Assembly (NCBI GenBank): GCA_038496675.1
Contig: CM076650.1
Span: forward strand, 13,086,391-13,150,390
Length of the DNA: 64,000 bases
Reading direction: 5' to 3'
DNA from: Rachycentron canadum
Taxonomy: Eukaryota; Chordata; Actinopteri; Carangiformes; Rachycentridae
Shown here: one piece after another, positions 37,801 to 52,000 of the stretch
How the letters are laid out: each line of letters opens with the position of its first letter
Position numbering within the stretch: position 1 is the first letter of the stretch
The notes under the pieces: model-generated
What the model was told of the DNA's origin: nothing
The model's input: only the letters and a program-made list of their open reading frames with translations
Database searches by the model: none
Translations under genes and position numbers: made by a program

Positions 37801-40800
37801 CAGTACATGTCTTGAAGTGGAACTGGAGCATGCAGAGTAATCCGAGTGTTTTGCTTGTCAAAGCTCTTATGTACACACAGACATGCTTACACTCACAAAG
37901 TGCACAAAGCTGGTATTTTTGTTATTTTGTAATTTAAGACAGGCATGTGCCTCATGGTTTTGTAACTGTAAGGGAAATATGTGCATAACTCAGTGACATT
38001 AAATTGTATTATATTTTTATCATAATTTTTCACTACTCTCAAACCTTGTCCCTGTCAAAATGTTTTGTTTTCAACTTTGTAATCAGGTGTCAGACTTATT
38101 GTTGTGTGTATGTATGTTAGAACAAAGGAAATATGAAACAGAAAAAAGTATGATAAAAAAAAATCTGATTAGTAAATATATAGGCCCAATTAGTATCATT
38201 TGAAAATAATTTTATCAAAAAAATCTTTAAATTCATAACGTTACCTACTCAAAATTGTCACTGTCCTGCTGTGATTATCACTGTCAAGTTGTTCCAAGTC
38301 TGCTGTTAAAAGGAAATACTCATAACTCTGAGACAACTTGTGTTACCAAGTAACTGTTGTAATTACATACTTGATTATCATACTGACACATAACCTCAAC
38401 GTAGACTCGAAATACATGTGGGCAAATGTTATCTATCTAGCAAAGCACAACTTAGTAAATCAGTCTTTCTCCCCTGTGTTTTCTGAAATATTGTTTGTGT
38501 TGCTGTAGTTTAAGGTCCAGTATGGTTCATTAACCCTTGTTAACAACACCCATGGGTTTCAGTGAACTGTAGTCAGCATCCCATTGCTTGTATACATGCT
38601 CACACTCTTTAGGTTGGTGCAAAACAGTGATGTGACATTTACAAGACTGAACATGATTGACTGGCTTCATGTTGATAGACGAGGAAACTAATGTTAGACT
38701 GTGATTATTGTTTTTCTTTTAGTATTGACTATAAACTATATTTGAGACTATAGACTTGACTCTAAAGTGCTGGTACAGTGATAAAGTGCTGGCACAGTGC
38801 ACAAATTGGATATGTGTGACTGTGAATGTGAGGCTAATATGGGCAACTGAGAAAGTTAACTGAAATTTTTAAGCAACATTACAATAAAAAAAACATAAAA
38901 TGTGTCACATTCTTACATATAGTATCTTTAAATAATGTGGCAATATGATTAACCCTTTGCTGGATAAATTGTAAAATACTTTATTTGGACTCCATCACCA
39001 GTTTTAATCCAAGTAAACAGTTACTTTTATGAGAACTACACTTTTCTTTGTGACTGACAAAGTTAGCAGATCCTTGAACAGCAGTGATCGGGCATCCATT
39101 CCAGCTAATTAGACATGTGAGACATAATAAAGCAGGAACCTTCTTTAGGACCAGTAATGACAGACAATGTCAAAGTCAGCATCATTTTACAAAGGCCACT
39201 GGCTGGCCCTTATGAAGAACCCAGTTTAAAAATTTAACTTGTGAGAATGTGTATTCTTACCATTGGTGTCTGTATTCTTCTGAGGTGTAGCGACCCGTAG
39301 GAAGATCTGTTGCCTCCATGAGTGCCGGTGACTGCGCAGAGGGCTTTCCCCAACCCCACATGCTGCACTTGGTGTAGAGAGAGCCGCTACATCACTGAAA
39401 ACACAAACAAACCCACACACAGAAGGTTACACGTGGCCTGATAAACATTCAAGAGGTAGGTCATACTATACTCTTTACACATACACACGTCCCTATACTC
39501 ATGTGCATGTAGAGAATAGAGACATGAAAAAGGAACACAAATTGTTATTATTTTGCTTGACACACTAAAATGACAGAATTGTTTGGTGTACATGTGTATG
39601 TACCTGCTCTTTGGCTCAGGACAATCAATCTCTTGGACAGGAGCCAGAAATTGAAATTTCAAAAAATTAGGGACAGAGGAGGAGGAGTGGAGACGAGCAC
39701 GCAGACCACCCAGAGGACTGAGATGAAGCAATGGAGGTGGCAAAAGGAAGCAAAACACAGTTGAAAAGAGAAACACAAACACATTTTGCTTGGAAGAAAC
39801 TCTTTTGAACTCCATTTGTGTCAATAGAAGGATGTGACTCACTAACATCCATGCAGACTATGACATGGTTGTGTTTTTGCGTAGCAAAGCACTGAAGTGA
39901 GATACTGCATAGGCTGAACAGAGAACCAGTGCAGGATTCTCACCTTCTTTTATTGAGCCAGGCTCCAGAAGAAGGGGATGAAGGATGATGAGGGAGCAGA
40001 GGAAAGGGGGATGAAGGACAGGGAGGAAGAGGGGGAAGGGTGGAGTCGGTTGAGGCATGTCTGAGAATCAGTGCAAATACAGAAGGAGGAAGAGAAAAAA
40101 GAGGTGCAAAAAAAGTCAAAGCTACTAAAAAAAAGGCATGTTAACAGAATAAAAGTGAAAAAACTGAAAAAGAAAAAGCACAGAAATGTAAGAAAAGAGG
40201 TTGGAGGTAGACTCTAAGGGAGAATTTAAGATTTTAGAAAATAAAGCAAATTTTCTCTGACATTAGTTAAACCGCTTGGAGCAATAAGCTGGTTGTAGTA
40301 GTACTGGTTATAGTGTGTATAATTCTATATAGCTCCTATATATTCTCCTGTACTTATACAGTAATAGTGCGTATGACACTCTTGGTGCAGTTCAATAGAA
40401 CTGTTCACTATTTACACAGATACAGAAGTAATATTTTGAAACATGCTACAAACATCACAACACTTTCTGTTTCCCTTTCTCTCTTACATTTCCTTCTTCT
40501 TGCATACTTACTGCTCTCCTTTTTCTTCTGCCCTTCTCACTCCCCTTTAACTGACAAGACAGCTCTCTTTTTCCACATGAGATAAATATGTGAAAACTTT
40601 CAGGATGTAGCACTTCAATCATTTAGGCCTGGGAATAACTGCGACAAGCACTTACATATACTATATTTCAGATCCCACTATATTGAATTGTTTGCCATAT
40701 TCTCTCATTCCATCCTATACCATTTCTCTTATTTGTGTTGTTGCCAACACACACTATGAGCACAAACACAAATGCACACAAAGACACATTCTTCTTACTT

Positions 40801-41159
40801 GCTCTGATGTGGCGTGTCGGTGCTGACGGAGTAGTGTCGTACGAGCTTGGGTTTGGTAGCGGCAGTGGGGTCCTGTGGAGTGTGAATTAGTGTGTGCAGC
40901 GGTGAGAACTCAAGTACTGAGGAGGGAGTAGGAGGGTGACTGAAAGTGCTGGCCCGACGACGGAAGCCCTGTGGCTGAGCATCCCCGGGTAAAGAGGAGG
41001 AAGAGGGGGAAAAAGGAAGAGAGGTGTCAAGGCGCTTCAGGTCTCCTGTTGAGTTGTGGCACCTGAAAAAATGAAAAGAGGATTAAATGGTGTAAACATG
41101 ATATTGAATATATAAGCCTCATGCAATCCCTGACAAAAAAAAAAAAAAATAAAAAAAAA

Positions 41160-41237
<78 letters not shown>

Positions 41238-41536
41238 NNNNNNNNNNNNNNNNNNNNNNNNNNNNNNNNNNNNNNNNNNNNNNNNNNNNNNNNNNNNNNN
41301 NNNNNNNNNNNNNNNNNNNNNNNNNNNNNNNNNNNNNNNNNNNNNNNNNNNNNNNNNNNNNNNNNNNNNNNNNNNNNNNNNNNNNNNNNNNNNNNNNNNN
41401 NNNNNNNNNNNNNNNNNNNNNNNNNNNNNNNNNNNNNNNNNNNNNNNNNNNNNNNNNNNNNNNNNNNNNNNNNNNNNNNNNNNNNNNNNNNNNNNNNNNN
41501 NNNNNNNNNNNNNNNNNNNNNNNNNNNNNNNNNNNN

Positions 41537-41568
<32 letters not shown>

Positions 41569-44500
41569 TATATACATATATATATACATATATATATATA
41601 TATAAAAAAATATCCCTAAGTTTCTTTCTCTCCATAATAACATGACAGATTTGGGTCTATAGGTCTTATGATTAAAAAAAATTCACAAAGTTAAAAAGCA
41701 CAAATATCCAGTCATAATTTATGACATGGCAAATTAGGTTAGTTAGCCACACCATGATTGACCTTCATAATGGCGGCTTTCAACAGAGCCCTCACTATCT
41801 ACAGTGTCTTCACATTCTTGAACAATTTTGTAAGAGATTGTAGTTTAAGACTGTGAACTTACTGTACCTCTGGGTTTACTGGTCTGTCTGGCAGCTTCTC
41901 TACCAGCTACCCACGACCTGAGCCAACTCATCACCAAGTACTAAGCAGTTGACAGCTCTGTAGGCAGGTGTCAGAATATCATAACTCCAATTTTTGCCTT
42001 CCACCCAACTGGCAAAGCTCTAGACCACTACACTTAACCTTGCAGGTGGACAAGGTTGCAGATCCCAAATACTATATCAGACTGACCCGGACCTATGACT
42101 ACAGGTCTGATGACAAGGGACCTAACTTATCTCATGATAAATCATGAAATCCCAAGTGTCAACCCAACATGACGTCAGCCAATGGTTTGTAAACCTCCAT
42201 ATTAACGCCTTGAGTTTGTAAATTGGCTGTCGCCATGTTGGTTTTTAGAAACCATATCTGGAGGAGAAGGTGGAGCTGAGGAGGACAGAGGGGTGGATCT
42301 GACCTGCTCTGTACTCTATACTGATTGTCAGGCAGGTTACTGTCTGTCACACTGTATAGCCACACCCGTATCTAATGATCATTAGATAGAACACAGGTTT
42401 AAGGCTCTTAAGCGTTGGATTCACCTTTCAGCTCTCGTGCCTATATCCATTTTTATATAAACACTGTGAAAAAGACAAGTAGATCGACGCTGACAGCAAT
42501 GACTGCTTTGACCCAAGATATGAGTCAGTGGTGGGCATGAGTGTTAATGTGTGTTTACCTGAGTGGGCTGGTGGGCCGTAGCTGAGAGGAGGCTGGCAGG
42601 GGATCATCCAAATAGGACTGGTCCTGGCTGCTGTTGACAGTACAGATGGATGAGCTGCTGTCACTTCTTTCACTGTTGTCCCTCTGAGCTCTGGCCTTGC
42701 TGCTCCCCTGCCAAGAAAACATGCCAAGCTTATATATGTAGCTTTTTCATGTAACCAAGGACTGCTTACCAGGATACCTCTTCAAGGATTCTTATTTGGT
42801 AAAACACCATCCCTAGTTCAGGATGTAATGGTACATAATCTATGAAAACAAAAACTACTATTTCTACTCACTTGTATATTTTGAAAGTAATGAGACCATT
42901 ACCCATGCATAAGAGCATACCCAAAACATGGGGAAAAACAAGCAGTTACCTTCCAGATACCCTCTAAGGACTCAGTTAGAGAACGCTTGGCTCGGCTCTT
43001 GAACTGCTCAAGTCGCTGCCGGCTGCTACTCTGCTGCTGCGCCTCCACAGGAGCTGAAGCGGCCTCCTCACATACCTACATTTACATGTAGAAAAAACAA
43101 ACACGGAGAGACAGACACACAGAGACAGCACAACAGTTAGTGAGTGAAAGGGTGGCCTACATAGTTTGACAGTTATGTGTATGCCTGTGTAACTGGAATA
43201 TATAGAAATATCTAGAATATTTTTCCTGGTGTCTTTCCTGTGTGAATTACTCTGTGATGGACACTTTTGAGGAAATTTAGGATGGATATAATCGGAACAG
43301 AAACAGGTAATGAGTTATACACAGCCATTAGATTATGGGTACACATTATGTAGGCGCAAAAGTTACTTGTTTGCAATCTCCAGGTAGTGTGTGCTGATGG
43401 CTCCTCTGTTTCTGCTCATACAGATTCCTCAGTGAGGCCATCACCAACTCATTCTCTTCCTGCTCACTCTTTGGACGAGCCCTCTGAAACACACAAACAC
43501 AATACAACTTTTTGATTGATTGATATTCCTTTACTCCTGGCAAATTAAAAAAAGCTATGTGAGGAATAGCTACTATAAAAATACCTTTCAAATCAGAATC
43601 TTTTTGACTGTGAATAAAGATTAAATAAGACTGCTGTTTTAGCACAGGTTGCAAAGATAAAGATAACTAAAAAAAAAAAAACCACTAAAACATAACAGGA
43701 GGCTGTACGATAAATTTGCACTGAAATTACATTGTATTCATAAAATAATGGTCAAATAGCAGTCACCTGACACAAACTCGTGTACTAATAAAGACGCATC
43801 ACACATGGCGGCAATGCTGCAATTTAGCTGTATCACCAGCAGATGTCAGCTGAGTCAAAGAGAAATATTTGTGACCAGTCACCTCTTCTTCTTTTAACAT
43901 TTTTTTTTTTTTTTTTTACTGTGTTTACCATTAAAAGACATCAGAAGATCTTAAGACATTATTTTTTTTTATTTCCAATGGTGAAATAGAAGAACTAAAT
44001 CAAACAATTCCACATGTGTTTCTGGGGAAAAAAAACAAAAATGATAAGTGAGCTGAAGAGAGAGAAAAAAAAAAAAAGGTGACAAATATTTAAGTTATGT
44101 GTAAAGCAAGAGGACAACTTCGCAATAAACCCCACATGAATATCTTGTGATTCTACAGTGATTTAGTCATGATAAACATATAAAACTCTAGGCTGACTGG
44201 TTTCTTATCTTGTTGCAGTCACCTCAAGGGGAACTGGAATTCAGACAATGTTCCTCAGGTGCACAGACAGAAAAGACGTATTACCATAGTGTTTTCAAAG
44301 ACTGATGCTTGCTCCTGGTTGTCCAGAGTTGCCAAGTGTCTCTGAAGCTCCAGCTTGGTTTTAGATGGGTGTAGGCCTGAAAATTATGCAAATAGTTTCA
44401 TAATACATACATACATACAAGTCTCACCTCATATTTTGTTTTACATCATATTAAATGAATGTTTCTATGGTCTTAGCGTCCTGATATCTTGGTCACACCA

Positions 44501-47500
44501 TTTAGTAGCATAATATCTACCAGCCTTCCCTCTATCAACATATTAACTCTGCCTTCATCAAACCTTGGCCTTCAATATGTGGCCATTACTTATCTTTCAG
44601 CACTTATGACCATATTGACTGTTCTGAGTTGCTGAGAGAAAAAAACTCTTAGTAAGTCTTATATCATCAACAAATTCTGATTATTGTGACATCTTTTATT
44701 GTACACATACATGTATGTATAGCTGTATAATTTTGATCTATCAATATTACTTCCACAGCCCTACTGCAGTTTAAATCTCCAACTTGTGTTTATGTGCCAT
44801 CTTGTCACTCGTGTACTGTGAAAGAGCCCAGGAACAGTTTCCTACCTTCTATCCTCTCACAGAGTCTGTGGAGCTGCTGCATAGGGCAGCTATCACACTG
44901 TTGGCTCTGGGTCTTTGCATTCTGCTGCAGGGCTGCCACAGAGAACGCCTGCTTCAAAGTGAGCATGATCTCGTCCACCTGCAAGAACAAAATAACAGCC
45001 CTCTCGTTTGTTCATCATACAACCTTCAATTATCAATAAGCACATTCATCAATTTGCTTTTACCAGTATTTATTCTCATTCTTTTTTTTTCTTTTTTTTA
45101 ATAAATTGTATTCCACTATAAAGAAAAATTATTAGAACAAATTCACCCTAAACCACCAAAGGAGAGTTGGGAGAGAAAGATTTTAAATATTTAGGATCCA
45201 TTCTGTTACTATTCCTAAAACTCCCTTTCCTAATTCAGTTTTAATACATGTGGGAAATCAAGGATTTTGTGAATTTGTATGTGGTAAAAACCTGGTAGAA
45301 GTAAAAATTTATCACAATAAAGATGCACTACATGTAATAAAAAGAAAGATGCAGCAGGTTTAGAGACTCATTATTTCAAGAATAATGTATCTCTATAGTA
45401 ACTAATCACAGTGCAACATTTATTGACTACTATGTTACATCCATATAAACTTTTTTTTTTCCTTTGGCGCAAAAATACCGTGAGCCAGCGCACAGATACA
45501 CTGAATCACAAGTCAACAGAATCTGAGCATGATTTATTCTTGACTGATAGAAAACAACATTGTTGACACATATCAGCTTCATGAAGTGTAGCACTATTTC
45601 AAATCCAAAGCAACCTTGTGCAATGTTGAACTAAACTGAGTGCGATGATCAAATGAGTGGGAAGCAATAATGCTGAAATATAATAGAATTGGCTACAGGA
45701 AAGACACATAAAACTCAACTGATAATTAATAGCTTAAGCTTAATAACTTCTAGGTTTATATTATTGGATTAAACTTAATATGGCTACTTGGGTTTGTGCA
45801 TTGCCAATTGTTTCTTTCAAACACTATGAGTGGAGATGACAATGCAAATGACACACATCTCACCAGTGATTCATCTGTACATTGAAAGACATAGCAAACA
45901 AAGTGGCAGCCCCCCCCTTCCACCGTCTCTCTGCAGATGAAACCGAAATGATCCACATGACGAATACCCTGAAAAGAGATGAATGATGTTTTCAAAATCC
46001 CATTAAGATATATAGACAGTTTAAACAGTATGTAGAACACCAGTGCTTTATACCTGTGAGCAGAAGGAGATTTCTTTGAAACTCTTCTCTATGGCAACTT
46101 TCTTAGTGTCTGGACTAACCAAGAAGATCTGAGACCTGCCAACCTAAAAACACAAAGGAAATATGGTTACACTGTAGGTGGATATGTCTTCACAGGCTGT
46201 GTGTGTGATGAGTTTTCTTGTGTGGTTATAACAACAATGAACCATACATACCAAAGCATTGAACTGAAATGCTTCTACTAAACTTGTTCAGTGATTGGTG
46301 TATAATTTAGGCAGTCAAATCCTGCATTTGATATATTTATGTCCAAAAAGTACCACAATATTTTTACACTTAAGGGGATACCCCAGTTCTCACCACAATT
46401 AGGATATGAGTCAGTATCACTCCTAAACCTCAGGAAAGGGATTCAGTGGGTCATAATGGGCAAGTCTGTTATATCATGTCATTAAGCTCTGAGCAAAGCC
46501 ATTCTCCTTCACTATCCTTCTGTATCAAATATGAATCACATAGCTCAGATCATCAGATACCTTCGACAGGAAAAGGGGGGATTTAATGTGACTCTTCAAA
46601 ACTGAAGAGAAAAAAATGGGAATGAGCTAACTGACTTATCAAGGATGTATCATCAATGTCAGTAATATATCTGCTGATGGGGACAGCAACAGGGGCTGGT
46701 GATTCCTGTGCCAGCAGTTGCCATTTCCTGTCTGAAGGACAAACAGGAAATCTCGTGTTGGCAGGAGGTCACTAGAGGTCAAGTAAAGGTCAATTGGGGA
46801 GCATGACTGGACTCTTTTTGAGCAGCACTCAGCATTCACTCTTGCTGAGTCATTAGGGGATTTATATTTTAGTCATTCTCTCCCTCTGTTTTCTGTGAGC
46901 GACTGTGTTCTCAACCTTGTTAATTGGCGAATTCAAAATCGCACTTTACTGCACCATGAACTGTTTTCTTATTCTGAAGAGCTGTGTTGTTTGCAATATT
47001 GCTTTTGTTGAAATTTTGGATCAAAACCTTTTTATATGTGATAAGTAAAAAGCAAAGATGATGTGGTTGTGGCTTTTAATAGTAGAGGATTTATTTCATT
47101 GATATGCTGACAAACTGTAGTGTATGAGGAATACTGCTTGAACGTTATGTTATTTACATAGCTGTATTGCAATATTTAAGTAAATAAACAAGGTAAGAAG
47201 CTACTATTTGTAAACTATTTGTTAATTACTGTTAAGAATCCAAGAAATGTAGATATTGTTAACTAATGTAAATGTACGTGTTCTTATCAGAGTGACAGTT
47301 GCAGTGCCTATTAACTATATAAACTACTACTATACGATACTTAATGGGCTACTATAAACTACATTTATAGTAGCCCATTAAATTTTACAAGGTTTTTAAT
47401 CTCTGGTTCTGAAATGATCAAAACATTTTTTTGTTTATGTCATTGTGTCAAAGGCATCACTTAAAAAAGACTCTTTACAGCAGGCTTATCAGGAGTGCCA

Positions 47501-49020
47501 TGCACAAATGAAACTTGTCACACAACCATGTTTTTACCTCTGTAACTCACACATCAGTGCAGTGTTTATTGAACAGACTTTGGAGACTTTGGTTACCGTA
47601 AACAGCATGGTCCTGTTCTCCTGCAGGCTGGTGGGCTGTACTTCAGCAGAGCGGACAAATGCATCAGTAGTGTTGGTGTGAGAAATCTCAGGTGAAAGTC
47701 CGTTCTCATCCAGGGCCTGCAGACAGGGAAAACTGGGATCTCGCTTGAACAGGACAGGGCGCTTCCCAATGGTGGGGCTCCCTGCAGAACCATTACCAAC
47801 AGCACCGCTTCCCAGTCCATTGGATTGGAAGGTTAATGCCCTCCTCAGCCCACCCACCAATCCCCCACCATTTCCTCCTCTATCGGTTATCCCTGAGCCA
47901 TGTAACTGGCTAAACTTCTCAATGCACTCATCAATGAGGGCGGGTGGGGCTTTCTTATGAGCAACACTCACACGGCCACAGAACAGCACCTCAAACTTTT
48001 TGGCAAAAGCTGTCGGAGACACAGCAGGAATGGGGGCTGTGGAGGTTGCCGTTGCAGAGAGATAAGAAAAACATGGTTCAGAGGGGTCACTGCCTCCGGT
48101 GGATGTTTTATTGGAAATGGTGGTGATATCATTGTTGCGTGCAGAGCTCTTGCCAGCCTGCCTCAGCGTACTGATGATCTCAGGGACCTGGAGAGAAAGA
48201 GATAACAACTTATAAGAACTATTTAGCTGTCATTTTAGCTGGATCCATCTATAGGGACTGAGGAAGTAAACAGAGTTGAGAGACTATGTGATTATGATAA
48301 TTTTCATTACAATTATAAGAAACACATAAAAGCCAGCCAAAGTACACACACACACACACACACATCATTCAGCATATAGTATACTTAATTTCTAACTGGG
48401 TTGTTTGACTGGGCGCTCACACTATCCCAGCACTGAGGGACACAGCGCATATCCAGAAACATGTGGCTTCGTACAGTAGCAATAGTGGAGGAACACTGAA
48501 ATAAAATCTAAAGAAATATATCATGGAAGACAATTTTTGCATTTATCAATGTAGATACCACACCTCACCATGACTTAACCTGTCATATGGTGTAATATGT
48601 GTTATGGTTCCCTGGAATACAGCATCCCTTGTGATGTCTGCCTGTGTTGAAACGAAGCCGAACTAGGACCTTTTGTATTAAAGCAGGCTTTGTGCTCAAG
48701 GTCTCTTTATATTATTCCCTCCTTTCCTTTAGTCCTGTCATGTCCTTTGCTTTTTCCTCCTCACTCTCTCCCTATAAACTCTGCTTTGTGATTCAACGAT
48801 AGTATATCAACGATAATCTAAAACTGGATATTTAGCAGTATTTCCATAATTCAATGTTTGTGTTTTATGTTTTTTAGATTTTTGTGAGTATGCTTAATAC
48901 TCTCACAATGTCACTGTTTATATTGACACATAAACAGAGATACACACAGCCGCATAAACACAACAGCGACTCAAAATACCACTGACTGTAGAAAAGGAGA
49001 GCAGATTCACACCAACAAAA

Positions 49021-49061
<41 letters not shown>

Positions 49062-52000
49062 AATCAGCTAACCTGTCAAGTGTTTTTAAAGAGTGCTCAT
49101 GAAAGCACATAGGCTTTATGTGTGAACTGTCAGTTTATTATTGGTAATATTGCCAGTTTCAATTCAATTTATCATAAAGGCACAAAATGCAGTTGACTTT
49201 CACCCAAAAGAGGCCCCTCTTTGGAGACCATCTGCATTTGCTGTGCACCATCCTTTACTTAAATCTTAAAGCAGCAATGATTTATCTTTTTGGTCACTTA
49301 ACTATAAACAACACACTGACACCTTATTTGCTTTATTAATGTGTTGTGTAGAACATGTTAGTGAACAGTTTCATATTTACATAGCTATCGGATATGGGAA
49401 ATGTATCTCTCTCTCTCTCTCTCATGCATTTACCCAATCTTAAGAGAATGGCAGGGGTGCCGTTTCACTTAGCAATAGCCATATTATGTCATTTTACCGT
49501 TTATGCTATTTAAATCATCCACTGAGATGCTCAAGAGCTTCCAGATGTCACAGCACAGATCAGAGAGTGATAGCTCGGGCTACATGCAATAGTTTCACTT
49601 TGAATTAATATATTAAAGTGGAATGTTGCTATGCTATATTGGAGAATGTGAGACTATACACTTATGTTATTTTTGGAAAGGCTGAGTCGGTCTCTGTCAT
49701 TCTGGGATGCATGTAAAAAATAAGTAGGACACATTAGCAGAGGGGACCACAGCTCTGCTTCTCTGTGCCTCTAAACACTGTCTCTGGCTGAAATCCCAAA
49801 TGAATCCAAAAGTCCAGCTATAACAGCTCGTTAAAAAGCTGGAGCAATGCAATTTGAAAATTTTTACTATTTTGAGCAATTAAACACACTCACTGCCATT
49901 CATGAACTTTATTCCAATATTTACAGAATTTACTTATTATACTTTATTGTTCTTGTCTGGATTCTTGTATATTTAGGTACAGACTGCATAGTTCTTTATT
50001 CTCTCACTCAGTCACTCACACAAACACACAAAATAATTACAGTGCGAGATAATGTCACATCCATGGCTATTATATAAATTTTGATTTGAGTGATCATGAC
50101 ACGATCAAGCAAAAACTGCTGATAAGTGGACATTAAGGGTGAATGAGGACGACTACGAACAAATGAAAGGTAACGCACATAAAAATCCTTTTCTATTACC
50201 GATCTTTCCATGACTAACAGAGGATTTCCATGACCATTAGAGCCATCTGACACATGGCTTATGCCAATTTTAAACACAGACATGCAATGAGACAGACAGA
50301 GGTAAGAATGCTTAAAAATAAAAGGGAGATTTGACAAACAGGCTGTGGACAAAAGGTCAACAGCCCATTTTTATGGTACACTTCTATGTAAGAGGCTATG
50401 GTCAATTTTGAAAGTCTGTTACAATGAACTCAAAATGTGTTTAAACAAAGAAAAAACTTTCACAGAAACTCAAACCACTCTTGCTTTGTTTCACCAATCT
50501 GTTCAATATACAGTTGTACAGTACTGTCATAATAACAAATCTAAGGGTGTATCAACAGTTTGTTCCAGCTTTGTGAAAGTGTGTAAATCATCTTAAACTG
50601 GCAAAATCACACCAAAGTTGGTGACACAGTCAAGTAGTGATTCAACTTGATTTGATATCAGGCACTAACTATTCAGATGGACCACAGTTGTTTAATGTGT
50701 ATCTGAGTAAGTCTGAAAGGATAATGATAACAAATGCAAAACCATGGCTTATTATGATCGTGGTTCACTCCCAGCTCAGTACAACAATGGATTTTCAAGG
50801 TAAAACATAAATAATGAAAGACATTCAAAATAAAGGCCTCAGCTACACATTAAAAACTTGCACCACAAGTTCCTTTTGATTTGTAAACACTCAGGTTGAC
50901 ATATTCTGGTCTGCTGGTTAGACATGCACTGATTACCTGTACTGTGTTTGTTACAAACACTTTTGCACTGCTGATATACAGAGAAAACTAGAGCTCCAAC
51001 AACACACAGACTAAAATCAGTCACACAGTTCGTTATTTTGAGTTAATTATCATAAATAATGTAATAATTTGGAGGTTCCGCTTTCAAACCCCAGGTGTGG
51101 GGCCTTTTTGTGTGGAGTTTGCATGTTCTCCCTGGGCACTCTTGCTTCCTCCCACAGTCCAAGGACATGCACATCAGGCTGAGTGGTGACTCTAAACTGC
51201 CCATAGGTGTGTATAAGGACGACTGGTATGGATAATGGATGGATGGATAGATGTAATATTTTGTTAATCCTTGTGTAGAAAGCCATCTAAATTTAGGACA
51301 GATTCAGCAGCCTAACACACTCGTAACACTCTTTCTACAGTGGAGAGATGAAACATTGTTCAGTAAATCCCTGCCTACACTGTTGCAGACTTCCCCACAT
51401 TTGTGTTGCTTTGGGTTCACATTCTCTCCAGCTCATCACAAACTAGCTCCTGGAGCCTGGAGCCTGTATCATGTCAAGCCCCTGTCTAGTTCTTTCCCCG
51501 TAATGTTTTGGGTCATTACATGTCTGTCTTCCTTTGTTACTTGGTAATATTTCACCATTCTGTTCAATATACAGTTGTACAGTATCGTCTTAATAATGAC
51601 TCTAAGGGTGTATCAACAGTTTGTTCCAGCACTACCTTTGTCAAAAAAAAAAAAAAAGAGGGTATATAAGTGTAAATGTTGGTGCCCCTGCAATAATTGT
51701 TTGCATAAATATTCAAGGCTTTGTTTTACTTTCTGCAACTTGTATTTCTTAATGTTTTACATGATTTTTGATTAAATTTTATTTTATAACCTTAGACAGT
51801 TTACCACTAATAACAACAACAATAGTAGCTGCAGCAACATCAGCAACATAAAAATTTGACAACAACTTTTGGCTGCCAACATAGAGTACACATGCTTCTG
51901 CTACTGAGGGGCCAGTTTGCTAAACCACACTGGCGATATACCAGAGCAGGGAACAAAAAGGAGGAAGTAGACGAGCTGAGCAGAAACAGTGGTTGAGTCA

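Larger units (their letters stand above)
33929..39260 (-). other. TBC1D1 intron with CA-rich arrays, no gene seen
   Basis: A 5.3-kb intron. It holds several (CA)n arrays listed separately and otherwise AT-rich sequence with no supported exon on either strand. Confidence 0.5.

Noticed and set aside
41027..41645. Long Ile-Tyr repeat open frames on both strands
   Set aside because: They are (TA)n repeats and the run of N read as open frame.
47745..48205. Plus-strand open frames
   Set aside because: Antisense shadows of TBC1D1 exon 47597-48187, whose minus-strand frame encodes the start of PTB2.
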